DNA of 64,000 nt from Caenorhabditis elegans (GCF_000002985.6 NC_003280.10:9296501-9360500); one strand, 5' to 3'. Counted from the first letter of the stretch, positions 13,804 through 27,075 are shown. The notes: generated by a model from the letters alone, not told the origin. Program-made: numbers and translations.

Positions 13804-16800
13804 CTGGAATATTCAAGATTTAGGGTATAAAAATTAAAAAATGGAACGAGATGGTAATATACAGAGTTCAAAAATTTATTCGAATCGAGAATTTCAGCAC
13901 CAGTAACATAAAAAAAGGTAATTCAAATATTACTTTAAAAAAACAGAAATTCATAAAGTTCAGTGAAGCAAAAGTTGAATTGAAGTATAAAGCTTAAGCC
14001 GGCTAAAAAAAAAGTTGAGAAATGGCAGGTGAGATTTCAGAAATCGCAGAATTTATCATGAGAATTTGAGAGGAAATTTAAGAAAAAGTATAGAATTTCA
14101 GTTTTCTTAAGTCATGAATTCGACAACTTTTCTCTCTTCTAATTCTGAATTCATTTCCAGAAGAGACGCAGGTCTTTTTCATTAGATGACAACTTTCAGG
14201 ACCACCAATGAAACTTTTTTTCTCAAATCGAAATGAATTGAGGATGAAGTACAAAAAGAGACGGGAAAAAAGTCATTTTCATATTAGTAGTACACATTTT
14301 GATGCGCTTTTCCACTCATTTTGCATGTAAAATAAATGTGATGGATGACTGAGAAATGAGCAGGAGCACGAAGAGTTGTGAAGCAATGAGTTAGAAGAAA
14401 GAGTTGGTGATGAAAAATGGAAGAAAATTGAATGAAAAAGAGATTTAGAGAAGAAAAGATGAGCATTCTTTCATGCAATTTTAGTAATACACGGGTTTTC
14501 ACACCTGTCTAATAAGGCTTATAAAGCAATTTGGAAAATAATTGAGTTTCCTGACACAGCTGGATATACACTAGATTGTCACTTATTTTAAAAGTAAGAA
14601 AGTGGAATTATGACGAAAGTTTGTCAAAAATTTAGGTGTTTCACCCATCAAAAAACTCAACTGTAAAATTTTTAAAATGGTGTTCTTAAAATGTTTAATT
14701 GCATGATTTTATTTCCAAATATTTTTTCTAATATTTCACTTTGTCATTTTAATACTAGAAACCAAATCCCAATTTATACTTGAAAATCAAGGTCCAAAAC
14801 AAACTCCGGAAATAACGTGAGAAAACCAAATGATATGCTTCCTGTTGATGTTCTGAATGGAATTTCAAACGGGAATTCTGGGAGAGTCCCATTCGAAGAA
14901 GAACAGCTAAATTTCAGAGAAAACATTTATATATTGCACAAAATATGAGATCATGGATCTTCTAATTAAATTATTGAAAAATTGTCACATGTCCAGAAAG
15001 TCCAATGAACGTTCGTAAATTCATGGGCAGGTTTCCAAACCTTTCGACTATGTGAACAAATATTTTCAGGTCGATTAAAAAACTTTCAGAACGTGTAAAT
15101 GATTACAATAATTTTATTAGAAATGATACGGTAGATATAAACAAATTGGCCAAAATGTATGTTCCTAAAACATGTGTGATCTGCAGTAGATATTTCGAAA
15201 CCTTCAGCATGAGCTAATTTTGTATATGTTTCTCAAAATCCTAGATACACTGGAGCATTCATCCCTGAGAGCGTAAATCGGATAAAAAGAGAAACGCAAA
15301 ATGATTATTATAGAATTTGAAAGTAAGTGCATGCTCCTGCTCGTGCTGCTTCAGAATTGTGTTCACCGAATGTAGAAGAGAGAAATTTCAAGAAGCGGGT
15401 CCTTGAGTGTGAAAATTTGTTTATGCTGCTGTTGGAAGCAGAGAAGAGGATTAGGCGTTGAGCACAAGGAGCTATGAGAGAAATAGACGATTATAATCAA
15501 AATGGACAACAAGTAGCCGTAGGAGAAGAAAATTGGAAATTGAGTTGAGTTGGTACGGAATTCTGTTGGTGGGAATTGTTTTTGAATAGGCATGCTGGAA
15601 ATGTTGTAGTACTAAAAATATTCCCAAAAAACTAAAGTTTAGTCGCATTTCAATCACTCAGAAGCTTCTATGCTAAATAAAAATCTATGTGTGTCAAATT
15701 TTCAATACAATCTAAAAATTTATAGTATGGTACAGTTATCAAAAGAAAGTTTTGATAGGAGTCTATTAGATGTGAAAGTCCTAATAATCAAAATACGGGC
15801 AGATCGGGTTTTGAGTTGTCTTCACCGTTATGCTGGAACTTTCTTAAACTTTAATTTCCTATTTTGCAAAACAACTTGGAACAAAACTCTAGAGAAAATG
15901 AAGAAAATTAGCATATGCTCATATAGTTGGAACAAGAGAAATCTGATTAGCTAGGACCGCTTGTTGTACTTGATTCCAATGTGCCAAAAAGATGGCACAT
16001 CTGGAGGGATACCTCTAATTAGAAATATTCTTTCTTCCTTCTTCCTCTTTAGACGTCAACAACGACAACAATGGGTGGATGAACCAAGAGAAGAAAAATA
16101 GGAAAATGGTGATTTGAGCCAACAGAAGGGTGTGAAGAGCTCTGGCACCCATAGGTACGAAGGGTATGAATGGGACCATTGAAATGTGAAGGATAAACAA
16201 GAAGTTTTGAAGAATTCGTAATCGTTCTCTCCGGAAGTTTGTCTATTCAAAAATGAGAACAAGTTGAAATGAAAATAGAGTGAGAGACGTAGAATAAGGT
16301 GTTCAAAAGATCGGATTAAGCAATGGGGGATTGCTAAAGGGCGGGAGATTTTGGAGAAGGAAACATTCAAAAAGTTTTGAATTATATTCAAAATTGACAC
16401 GAAATGATTGAATAGTTTGAACATATTTAACATATTCAAGGCGACAGCTCAAAGAAAATTCAAATTTTTTAAGGAGGTCTGGACTATCTCTATAGGTACT
16501 GTAGATTTCATGGGTTACCATCGGAAAAAATGAATTCATGTTCAAAGTTTATTTTTCCTAATTACTACGTTAGCAAATGCTTTAACTAAATTAAGGCTTT
16601 CAAATCTAGAGGGCGAGCATGCAAAACTTTGAAAGTTTTCACAAGCCAGAAAGCTAAGCTGAAAGATTCGTCTTAAATTCGAAACGGTACAAATTCTAAC
16701 TCGAAATTTCTACAAATAATTGGAGAACACAAGAGCATAGATGATCTTCTTCTTCTTCTTCTCGAATATCAATTTCGGGAGAAGTTGAAGTGCAAGCACC

Positions 16801-19800
16801 TTCTTCCATTCTCAAAGACTCTCAGGTGTCTCCTCATTGTGTTCTAACCGAGTCTAACACAACAACAACAGAGGAGCTCAGGCTCCCGTGCTCAAACAAG
16901 GCAGGAAGTATGGCACACCGAACCTCTCTCTATTCTCTTGTTCCTTTCACCAATCTCTCTCGTTTCCTAATTACGGTATTACGTTTCGGTGAGTATTGAG
17001 AGACAGAGATAGGCAAGTGCAGTGGAGCGAGAAGCGAAAACTTGAAAGAAAAGGCGGGGATCATAATAGGGACAATGGTTCAAAAGAGAAGAGCTATTCA
17101 ATGAACAAGTAGTCAAAAGGATTTGTTGAAATGCTCCAAGAAGAGGAGGCAAATTATGAATGGGGTAACACGAAGGTTTGTCGAGCTCAACAGAGAGTAA
17201 TTATACTTGAGCAGAAGCCTAACACGTCCTAATGTACTAAAAGCTTAGATGTCGGGAACCCTTTTTGACGTTTTTGATGAACACGAAGAAGAACAATGGA
17301 ACGGTTAAATGAATGGGCAAGAATGAGAAAAGATGTACAAGGCACTTCATTTTCTATAATTACAAGAAGCTGGCTGAACGGTCAGCTGTGACATTCGGAA
17401 ATATTTGGATACAAAAGAAGGGAAAGTTTTGACATGAGCATACTCGTTGCTCAACCTTTGCAATACAAAAAAGAAAGTGCATGAGTGGGGAGCCTATTTT
17501 AGACCTCAACGATCAGACGCAGGTCCTACTCTTGGCATTAATCTACTAAATCTTTGGCATTTTCTGAAACAGGTAAAATTTTTTGAGCAAAGCATTAGGC
17601 AAGTTGAAGCCAAATTTTCAGTATATCAAAAATTTGCAGTTAACATGTGTGGATAAAAAAAAGGGTTGTTAGGGGTTCTAAAAATTTATTTTTCCTAGAA
17701 ATATTCGACCTTCAAATAGCAAATCTCTCTTATCACGGTCATTAGGGAAGCATAACCAAAACATATCTCATGTTGTCGTTCCGTTCTCGCAAGAACTCTA
17801 CAAAAAACGAATAGGAGCGAGAATTTCAAAGTTGCAAAGTCCCCTAATTCTCCAATTCCTATAGAGACTGGAAAATTGACTATACGCAGACACAATCGAC
17901 AGGTTTTGGAAACTAATTTGAGTTGTCAGATGTGAATGGAATAGGAAGAGAGTGAGAAGGGTCATGTTGAAAGAATTTTTGGAAAAAGGAAGGATAATCG
18001 GGATTTGATTTCGGACAAGCTTTTCAAATAATTTGAATGCTTGGTGACGGATTCTGGGAATTAATAACTTTTGAAGTTTGGCAAATAGTAGCTAGCTAAG
18101 TAAGAACTTTAAAAAATAGGACTTTTTATCAACGTTTTAATCGAACTTTTATTCGTTAAATTTTCTAAAATCTAACTTTTGCTTAATTCTGAATTACACA
18201 ATTGGGTTTCTAGATATGAGCTTCAAGAAAACTATACTCAGAATACACATAATTCATGTCCAAATAAATCATACTAAAAGCTCATCCAGGTGAGCGCAAT
18301 AAAATTAAAAAGCTTTTGTGCAATAAACGAAACTCAGACATCTAGCAAACGAGAGAAAGAGAGCGGGAAAGTGTGTTCAAAACGTCTCGAATTTCCGGAC
18401 GGATAACCGCCGACGATGTCTCGAAACGAAATTCAATATGTCGTGGAGAAGAAAGTGCGTGTACTTGGGAAGAATGACGGAGGATATGCGGAGATTGTTT
18501 TAAAAGTTTTAAAGCTGCAAGAAATTGACACCTCATCTGAAACATCATTCGTTAAATGATCAGAAAACTGTGTGGTGGTAATTGGATACATATCAGAGTG
18601 GAAAGGGGGTGTGTTTTGATCATGAAAACCAAAGAAACATTGAATTTTGAAATTTGCAAACTGTATTTAAAACATAACTTTGGTGATGTTTTTTTTTTTC
18701 AAAAAATTAGGCCTAGTTTTTTGTGTACAATATTATTTTTAATGAATGGAACAACTTCCAAATCTAGACTAGAAATAGTGTTTTTAAGAATTCTATTTGA
18801 GAGCAATTTTCATATTTTTAAAGCTAGACATCCCGATTAAAAATTAATGACAAGTTATTCTAGAATTAAAAATATTTTCTTTAATTATTAACGACAAAGT
18901 CAAGGAGCAAATTTTGAGCTTTACCATTTTCATTAGATACATCCTCTTTAAAATGTTTTTGAAGACGATAATTGATTGAATTTTTCTCGGGAATGGTTCT
19001 ATCACTTTCTTAACAAGTTGATAAAAAAAAGTTTTTTTCTAATTTCCCGTATCTTTTACCGTATCTCGTTATACCTAGTTCTAGATATGTTTTTAATTCA
19101 TTACAGCTCAATAATTAAAGTGAGACCTCTGTTCAATTTTGAGACGCGGTAGGTATATTTGTACTTTACATAAAATGAACTCAAACACTGGGGGAAAAAT
19201 TCGTAATTTTGAAATTCCATATGACGAATTTATATGGAGAATTTATACTTTTGAAACTCAAAATCAAATATTCTGTCTCTCTCTCATATCCCATCTCACA
19301 CTCTTCTTCCATCCGAGTACATCAAAAAAGTTTTGAGGGGCGGAGATAAAAAGTAAATGATGGGCGGCTTAAGAGTTGCTTCTCTGGACATGCTTCATGG
19401 TGTCCGATTGAGAGATCATTCAGATTTGAGAGAAATAGAGAAGATTGTCAGATGATGTGATTGACATGGGGCAGCAGTGGAAGGGTGTCTTGTGAAAACC
19501 CGCAAAACTTGAGAACAGATTGACAATAAGGTTTGATAAATGACCAGGAACGTCTAGTACGAATCGGTTTTTTTTGGAATGAGCAATTTACAGTTGAAAT
19601 GATTTTTGATGCATTTTCTTTCCGAAATATTAAAGATCCTCCATTTCAAAATTAGGAATTGGAAAGAAAAAGTGTTGCATAAGTGTTAAAATTTTGCAGA
19701 ATGATCTTCACAAACCATATGTTAAACATGGAACGGGAAAATGTTTGGGGGCTCTCGGAGCAAGTAGTCATCATCCACTTGACATTGTTCTCTTGGATTG

Positions 19801-21187
19801 ACACACTTCACACTCAATGATAGGTGAGTGTGGGAAGAGTAGAATAGAGATGGTTTTAGGGTGGAAGAAATGGTTTTTCGGAATTTTTACTCAAAAAAAT
19901 TATGCTATCAATCTGGCAGCGTATTTTCCCAGTAAGTAGCGCAAACAATTTTTGCAATTAATAATTTAATAGTACTGTATTTTTTGCTCGTTTATTATAT
20001 GAGACTCCTAAAACAATTGGCGTTTTCTAATACAATACGAGAATACGTTGCTGAGATAAAATGTAAGATCAAAATTAGATCAAGAAAACTGAAATGATAT
20101 ATTTATACTACCGTATATTTTCTATTAGTATTGCACATATAAGTTGTTATAACTACTTAGATTTCAAAGATTATATTTCGGCTCATTTAGGAGATAAAAA
20201 AAACAAAGTTCATTCTTTAAAAAATTCAGAAAATAGGCGGTAGGCGGTTAGGTTCGCCTGAACACGTACCTGCCTACTTGGCAAGCCCCAGAGAAAACGA
20301 TAAAAATACGTGAGTTTGTGATAAAACATAATATCACTTTGGAATGTTTCACTGGCGGATTCGGAAGGAAAAGACTAGAGAAGGGAATCGAATCACCAAA
20401 CAGACACTAATCATGTGTGCACACACGATGACCCCCCTCCCATCTCAGGTGTATGAGTCTCAGGCGTGTGTCTTCTCCTGTTTCGCTTTTGTTAACATTA
20501 CGTAACAGGAGCACACAATTAGAGCATATGTGCAATTATGTTCACACCTTTTATATCGTATAAAACAATGGTGTCGAGTGAATAGAACACGGGGACAGGT
20601 CACCTTGATGTACTTAAATGGACTAGAAAATATTGGTTCGCATTGTTTTCAAACAAGAAATCAGGTATCTTGTCAAAAAAAAGTTCTAAACAAAATAAAT
20701 AATCTATCCAAAAATATATTTCATAAGCTACAATATTCTAGAGTGATACATTGTACATTACTGAACTTTCTCCAATTACAGCAAAACTTCAATGCTTCTT
20801 GCCTGCCTGCCTAGAAGCCTACCTACGACCTATTGTTTGAATTTTGGCGTGAATTATGTTGTTTGTTGTTTGCACTGTTTAGTTTTATGTTGCTTGAACT
20901 CATTTAAGTTTCGAACATTGAATTCAAACGTGAAAAATGTTTTTGTGTAGTTATGAAGTAGGCACAAATTAGACGTAGGCCACCTTGAAGGCAGGCGCGA
21001 GCTTTTGTGCCTACATCTGATGTTTACTAGATTAATTTTGAAGTGCTTGAGTGACAATTTTAGAAAATATTCATTCATGTGCATATGCATCTTTAAAAAT
21101 CGTATTAAAACTCGTAAAAAATTTTGCGACCAGAAAATAAAAATTAAAGAATTTTATAAAATGTGTTTTCTTTTTGGTTGCGACCTG
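13804..21187. other. 7.4 kb region upstream of cam-1 without a supportable gene
   Basis: Contains only short open frames with poor codon pattern. The region probably holds the cam-1 promoter and, if the receptor has a cleaved signal peptide, its missing first exon. A hydrophobic minus-strand frame near 16177-16050 (starting MVPFIPF) has worm-like codons but no good donor. Pyrimidine-rich tracts near 16745-16990 and 19275-19315 resemble worm promoter sequence. Dispersed GCCTACC-type repeat pieces occur at 20230-20285 and 20790-21012. No tRNA or other RNA gene was seen. Confidence 0.5.
20790..21012. repeat. GCCTACC/GTAGGC dispersed repeat, inverted pieces
   Basis: A GCCTGCCTGCC run at 20797-20835 is followed, in opposite orientation, by GTAGGCAC and GAAGGCAGGC pieces at 20957-20998. 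The same vocabulary recurs at 20230-20285, 22045-22075, 46545-46630, 47205-47390, 48175-48310 and 49780-49830, so this is a dispersed family. The formal family name is not known to me. Confidence 0.5.
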
Positions 21188-22972
21188 CTATACTTCGTCT
21201 TGATCTTTGGTTGATCTGTCAAGGGATAAAATATTCAGATGATTGTAGTTGAAGCCTGTGATTATCTGAAACAAAAATCACCCAGTTTCATTCTTGAACA
21301 ACTTTCAGTATCCTACCTCATAGCTTGATTTTCGAAAAATGAAGGGCTTATCCCACAACACTTTTGCTTCAACTTCTCGAAAATCTGGATTTCTTCTTGA
21401 TTTATCATTATCAGAAAACCGAATGATCGTCAGTTTTTCAAAATTCGTTGCCACATAAAAATCCTTCTCATATATAAATTCCAAATTTGGACGACGCTGC
21501 ATAAGTGGATCGAATTCACAGGAAAAATCAAATTTTGTGCTGAAATCCCACGTATCTGCCACATGAATGTACCCCGATCTATCGGCAGAGATGAGACGAT
21601 GTCCATCGGCAGATATTCTGGAATTTATGAGATTTAGAATACCTTCAATTTAAAGTTTTGAAAATAAAGTACTTTAGTCCATAAATTTGTGATTTGTGAA
21701 GAGATTTCTCAGCAATTGCTCCACGTGTGCTCCGAATATCAAATAGTCCAATTGTTCCATCTCGTCGTCCTGCATATAAGTAATGATGTTTTGATGGATA
21801 CCACTGTACAACATCAATTGGTTCATCATTCCAATATATCGATTGAGGTAGATCCATTCCGACTCTGAAATGATATTTATTTTGAAATATAAAATGTTAA
21901 TTAATTTTAATTAAATTTTAAATTTTGAAATAATTCATAAAAATTTAAGACAAGAGGTTCGACCAGGGGAAATTGTAAGACCAAAGTTTTAGAAAGTTAG
22001 GCAGTCATAACAAAATATAGCTCTTGTTCAATACAAGATCCACTAGCCTTCAGGCACGTAGGCAGGCATTTCGTGGAACTTTTAAAGCTTACCTAAAATC
22101 TATAATTTTCATTGATCTCCCTCCATCTGCCACGGCAACTTTTGAATTTGTCATATTATACTCATTCCAATCAAAATAAACATCTCCTTCAAATTGTTTC
22201 CCATGAACCACTTTTTCCATGGTACTATCACAAACTCGCATCCAATTTGATGCTGTTGTAACCATGAAAAGGCGAAGATCGATTGGACACCATTTTATTG
22301 TTTTCAGAGATTGCTTCGCAAGTTTTCTGAAATCTTGATAAATTTTAGAATTATTGCGGTTGTTACATACAGAGTCATAGGTTTCTTCCACTTTTTACGA
22401 TCCAAGTATTTATATTTGGCAACTGACACTGAACCACTATGAGATCCAAATAGTAGCCTGAAAAATCAATTTTTTTTAAACAAACTCCTAATTAAACCAA
22501 CATTTGGTCACCATCATCTATATCAATCGCACTAATATCTTCTTGATGGCCTTTCCCCGTCTGATCACAACCCATAGGAATATGTTTTGTCCATCGAAAA
22601 TTCAAAAGAGCCCGTGAAACTTGTTGTTCTTCGAAAACTCGGCGTTTTCTGCAAAAAATTTCAAATATAACTCAAATTTTAAAAAAAATTAGTACAGTAA
22701 GAAAATCTAGGCCTGTAAATTCATAAAAGTTTAAAGTCGTTGCGGGACCCGTCTGGTTTTCTGACTCTTGCGCCTTGAAAAAATTGCGGTACTGTCATTT
22801 ATTTTCTTTATTTGCGCATTTTAACATTAAATTTCTCTATTTTTCTCGTTTGTTTTAAATTTTAATTATGCATTTGCACTTTTTTTTCAAAATTATTACG
22901 AAATTCACATAAAAACCGCAAAACTCACTTCAAATCACAGCTGAACATGTACTCCTCGTGACGAACAGTCAT
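21188..22972 (-). CDS. WD40 protein similar to CSA/ERCC8 (Cockayne syndrome A), 360 aa
   Basis: Exons on the minus strand: 22972-22929, 22648-22502, 22457-22371, 22326-22093, 21864-21673, 21617-21317, 21265-21188. All phases join and give 360 residues. The order of blocks matches human ERCC8: an ISAIDID-type first blade, then IKWCPIDLRLF, a VDVVQWYP-like blade ending in LFDIRSTRG (human LWDVRRASG), IYGLKISADGHRLIS and a shortened last blade. Human CSA is 396 residues. It is the WD40 substrate receptor of a CUL4-DDB1 ligase that acts in transcription-coupled repair. The worm gene csa-1 is the probable identity, though I cannot confirm the name. It could instead be another DCAF-type WD40 protein. 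It lies head to head with wdfy-2, 405 bp apart. Confidence 0.75.
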
Positions 22973-23377
22973 TTTCCTGTTGAGAAATTATAGAAACATG
23001 CGAATAAATATATTACGATTAAATAAAAAGCTCAAACGTTGCTGTTAATTTGAATATCCTCCTTAAAACAGCCAATGGCCTAGAGTCCACCAAACAAGTT
23101 CATTCTCGGCCGCACCGGTTTTCCGTTATTTACCGGGCACTGATTCATCTGTTTCCAGACCGGTTGCAAAATTAGTTTGATAAAAATTTCAATTTCCACA
23201 AGGAAATATTTAGTTCAGAAATAGTAACAAAAGTAAAAAAGGTGCAGAAGTGTAAACAAACGGGCGAGAACACGTGGTTTTATCGATTTTTGCTTTAAAC
23301 ATCTGCATTCCGTCCTCTAAACTTTATGTGTCATTTATTGGCATTCAATTTGATTTTCTTTCAGATTTTCAGCCATT
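22973..23377. promoter_or_regulatory. divergent promoter between the CSA-like gene and wdfy-2
   Basis: A 405-bp gap between two start codons on opposite strands. It holds a GC-richer patch near 23085-23165 and a CTTTCAG acceptor-like site at 23358-23364 just before the wdfy-2 start. Shared regulation is inferred from geometry only. Confidence 0.5.
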
Positions 23378-25088
23378 ATGGCTGCAATAATCAATCAACG
23401 CGTCGAACAGGGCGAATCAAGTATGGGAGGAGCCAAACCAGGTTGGTGAATTGAAAACGAACCATTTGATTTCCATAACCTGTGTAATTTTCGAATTTAT
23501 TTTAATTTTCAGCTCTTCTTCACAGAATCACTGGCCACGTGGCTCGTATCAATGACGTCATTTTACTATCAAAAGACGAAGGAGTCTGGACTGCAAGTGA
23601 TGATAGATCCGTTCGCCTGTACTTAAAAAGAGATAATGATCAATTTTGGCCGTCAATTCATCATTTCATGCCAGTTGCTCCAACAAGTCTTTATTACAGT
23701 GAAGAAACTTATAAGTTAGTTTAAAGTTTAAATCGTTTTATTTTTTAAATTTTTAATTTTTTTATTCAGGCTGCTCGTCGGACTTATCAATGGAAATGTC
23801 TATGAATTCAGTGTTGCCGATGACTTTAACAGTATGACAGAATCCCGAAAATGGACATGTCACGCTGGACCAATCTCTGGACTCGGCTTTGCACTCTCCT
23901 CCGAGCTCATTTTCAGCTGTTCTCGAGATAAATCTATCGTCTGGCATTGTTCAGAAAATTCAAATAAGATGGGAAGTTATCTTTTGGAAAATAGTTGTAC
24001 AGCAATGGTCATTGATCTTCCATTTGTATTCGTTGGAGATCATGGTGGGCATGTCACTGTTCTTCGTATTGTCGATAATCAACCAAATCTTGTCAGCAAG
24101 CTTAGTGCACATACGAGTGAGTTTTTATCGTATTCTTTTTTTTTGAGTAAAATATTAATTCGAAATTTTAAATGCTATCGTGCCTAGGAAAAATATTTGT
24201 TAAGTATAACATTCCAGTATTTCCTGAAATTCCCCACAATCAATACAATTAGTAATTGTGGTTTGAATTAGTTCAATGATTTTTCAGATGCAATCACCTC
24301 GCTCACATGGGACGGAAATAAGAAAGTTTTGTATTCTGGAAGCAGTGATCATCTCATCATAATGTGGGATATCGGAGGAGGAAGAGGAGAAGCTTATGAG
24401 CTTAAGTGAGTGTATATTTCTGGAATTTACGTGATATTTCGAAAGTGTTGATGTTTTTCGAGCGCAAAAGTTGAATTATATTTAGTTGAAATAGATTTTT
24501 CCAAATTAAAAAATGTTTTTTTCAGCGGACACAATGGAAAAGTGACAACACTATGCGCAGCTCCAGCAGCCAAACGTCTGTTCTCGGCTGACGAACACGG
24601 AAAGCTCATGTGCTGGGACATGAATTGCAAGAGAGTTGAGACTCCTGAATGGAAAACTTCGGATTGCTGTCAGAAATGCAATCAACCGTTCTTCTGGAAT
24701 CTTCAAGCAATGTGGCAGAGGAAAGTGGTCGGATTGAGACAACATCACTGCAGAACCTGTGGATCAGCAGTCTGTGGATCTTGCTGTGACAACTGGACCA
24801 CCTATCCACCAATGGGATATGAGACGAAAATTCGCATTTGTAATGACTGCAATGCACGAATGAAAGATAATCCACAGAATTTCAAGTAAGTTGTAAAGCA
24901 AATGACTGATGAAACTTATTTTCAATTTTAGCCTTACTCCACTTGCAATTCCACATGAAATCCATACTGGAATCACTGCTATGCATCTCCAGGAAACTCT
25001 CGGACTTCTAGTTACCAGTGGACAGAATCGTGTGATTATGATTTGGGATGTTCGAAGTGTTTGCTCTGCCCCTTCTGGATCACAATAA
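23378..25088 (+). CDS. wdfy-2: wdfy-2: WD40 and FYVE domain protein, 415 aa
   Basis: Exons 23378-23441, 23513-23714, 23770-24116, 24288-24405, 24526-24885 and 24932-25088, all in phase, encode 415 residues. WD40 blades fill the N-terminal two thirds (for example SGSSDHLIIMWDI and LMCWDM). A FYVE zinc finger follows, with CQKCNQPF, the phosphoinositide-binding RQHHCR, CGSCC and CNDC. A last WD blade (VIMIWDVRS) comes after the finger. An FYVE inserted before the final blade is the hallmark of WDFY1/WDFY2, which bind PI3P on early endosomes. The start follows an acceptor-like site and begins MAAIINQR. The gene converges on rab-39, with 479 bp between the stop codons. Confidence 0.93.
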
Positions 25089-25567
25089 ACAATTGCTTCT
25101 ACTTCTCGAATTTCTCATAATTCTTTGTATTTCATCTAATTTATTTCCTCTCCTTTCTATTTTGTATATTCACTCTCAAAATGCCCATCCTTCCCCAAGA
25201 CCAATTGTTGTCAAATCAAGACCTTCTAAAACTTACCAATATTTCCCGATACCCCTGACAGGTTGTCCTGAATAGTGATTGTGATTCTTACTTTTCTTCT
25301 AATCCCGATAATTTCCTAGTTTTTCGACTGTAAAATTGTATTTTTACAACAAAGTTTGAAAAAAAATCTTTTTTTTTGAAGTTTTTGGACAGAACGACTA
25401 GAAATTATTTCAAAAGAATGCATGCCGGGAGAGTAGGTGAGGTTGGTGACACTGGATGAAGGAGAAAGCTCACAGGAAGTACACAAAATAGCTGAGTTTT
25501 TGATGTTTATAAGAACGCTACGCGAAATTATGACTACGGGGAAAATTAAAAAATTGAGGAGAAATTA
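25089..25567. other. convergent 3' region between wdfy-2 and rab-39
   Basis: 479 bp between two stop codons on opposite strands. It should contain both 3' UTRs. The sequence is T-rich on the wdfy-2 side. No gene seen. Confidence 0.6.
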
Positions 25568-26409
25568 TCAACATCCGCAAGCTCCTGCGCTGCTGTTTTG
25601 AGGGAAACTTCTTTCGGATAGGCACACGGATTGTGACCTCATAATACCAGTTTTAAGGCCTTCCCAGCCATCCACGGGCCGCAGTTCTCCGTCGTCGACT
25701 CGATTTTGAATCTAAAAATTTGAAAATTACATCATAAAATTGAAACATTTTCAAAAAAACCTCTTGTGCAATCATATGAAAAGCTTCATTAACATTGTCT
25801 CCTGTTCTCGACGACGTCTCGATAAACTTCATTTTATGGTACTTGGCAAAGTACTCGCCTTCCTCATAGTTTACCTGAAAGCTTTTAACCAATTTTTTAA
25901 ACACAACTTTTGTTCAAAAATTACCTGTCGCTGTGAATCCATATCACTTTTTGTTCCGACTAATTGGAAGACACACTTCGATGGGCTTGGACCACCCAAA
26001 TTTAATGCTGCTTCTTTAACCCAATTTTCAACATGCTCAAAACTTTCTCGATTCGTTGTGTCGTAGATTGCAAGGACTCCAACAGAATTCCGATAGTAGG
26101 ATTTTGTAATTGATCTAAAAATATTTTTTTTAATCAGCTAATATTCTTTTTAAAAAAATCCACATACCTGAATTTTTCCTGTCCTGCTGTATCCCATAGT
26201 TGCAATTTAACACGATATCCAGGCCTCAACTCAATCATCCTTGCATAAAAGTCTACTCCGACAGTTGGGTCGCTGATTTCGGCCATTTTTCCTTCTGTGA
26301 AGTACCGTAAAAGACTAGATTTGCCAACTGTTGAATCCCCAATAACGATAAGACGATATTGGTAGTGAAAGAGCGGTCCATAGTCGTCACCAATGAAGTT
26401 TGTTTCCAT
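25568..26409 (-). CDS. rab-39: rab-39: Rab GTPase, 229 aa
   Basis: Exons 26409-26168, 26114-25925, 25874-25761 and 25711-25568 give 229 residues. The P-loop is GDSTVGKSS near residue 24, followed by switch I with DPTVGVDF, WDTAGQEKF, a guanine-specificity motif read as GTKSDM, and SSRTG (the ETSA-like loop). The protein ends CGC, a double-geranylgeranylation signal. The LVGTKSDM-SQRQV block is diagnostic for Rab39 (human LVGHKCDL-SQRQV). Rab39 proteins act in late endosome/autophagy and Golgi trafficking. The usual NKxD aspargine is replaced by threonine; human Rab39 has histidine there, so this is a subfamily trait and not damage. The start follows an intron-like acceptor poorly, so the 5' UTR is undefined. 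Confidence 0.92.
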
Positions 26410-27039
26410 TTTGTCTAAAAAATGATATATTGTTGAGCGTTTCCAATAGAGAATGATGCAATTATTATAAGAAAATAAATTTAAAGTTATCCGAGCAACA
26501 ATTATCAATAAATATTACTTTTTTAAATGAAAACCTTTTTAATTTCAGCAGAAATCTTAGAAATCAGATGATCAATAAATAAAAACGGCTGACTTTTTAA
26601 AGGCGCATAGAATTTTCTTGGTGGCGGGTCCCGCACCGAAGAGCCGTTTTCTAAATAATATACACTAATGATTATTTTTATTAAATTTTTTCACGGTTTT
26701 CGAGAGTATTCTTTATATAAATTCAATTTTAAAGCATTCTCGTCGAGTTTGAATCCGAAATTATCGATTTTCGTTTTTCTCTGCTTTCTCTACCGCTGTT
26801 TTCTCTCCTCCGCTGTCTTCGCAAGATTATAGAGCTCTTTTGAATCAATTTGTTTCATGTTTCCGCTTTTGACGTTATTTTAAACATATACTGATATAAA
26901 TAAATTAAGAATAGAGTAGAAAATCTAGTTCAAGTAAAGATGCAACATTTCTTTCTGCAAAATTTCTCGAAAACACCTGTTTTCCAAAACTTTTCAATTA
27001 CACAATTAGAATTTCGGAAAAGTTAACATATATAAGAAC

Positions 27040-27075
<36 letters not shown>

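Noticed and set aside
14284-14502. Minus-strand frame MKTRVLLKLHERM considered as the cam-1 first exon
   Set aside because: Long, too rich in histidine/phenylalanine, and ends at a weak donor without correct phase.
15472-15657. Minus-strand frame starting MIEMRLNFSFLGIF, considered as a signal peptide exon
   Set aside because: Looks signal-like, but no donor site of the right phase follows the hydrophobic core.
16015-16200. Hydrophobic minus-strand frame considered as the cam-1 signal exon
   Set aside because: Has worm-like codons and a hydrophobic core but no plausible GT donor with the needed phase.
21940-21975. GAGGTTCGACCAGG resembling a tRNA T-arm
   Set aside because: No acceptor stem, D-arm or anticodon arm could be folded around it.
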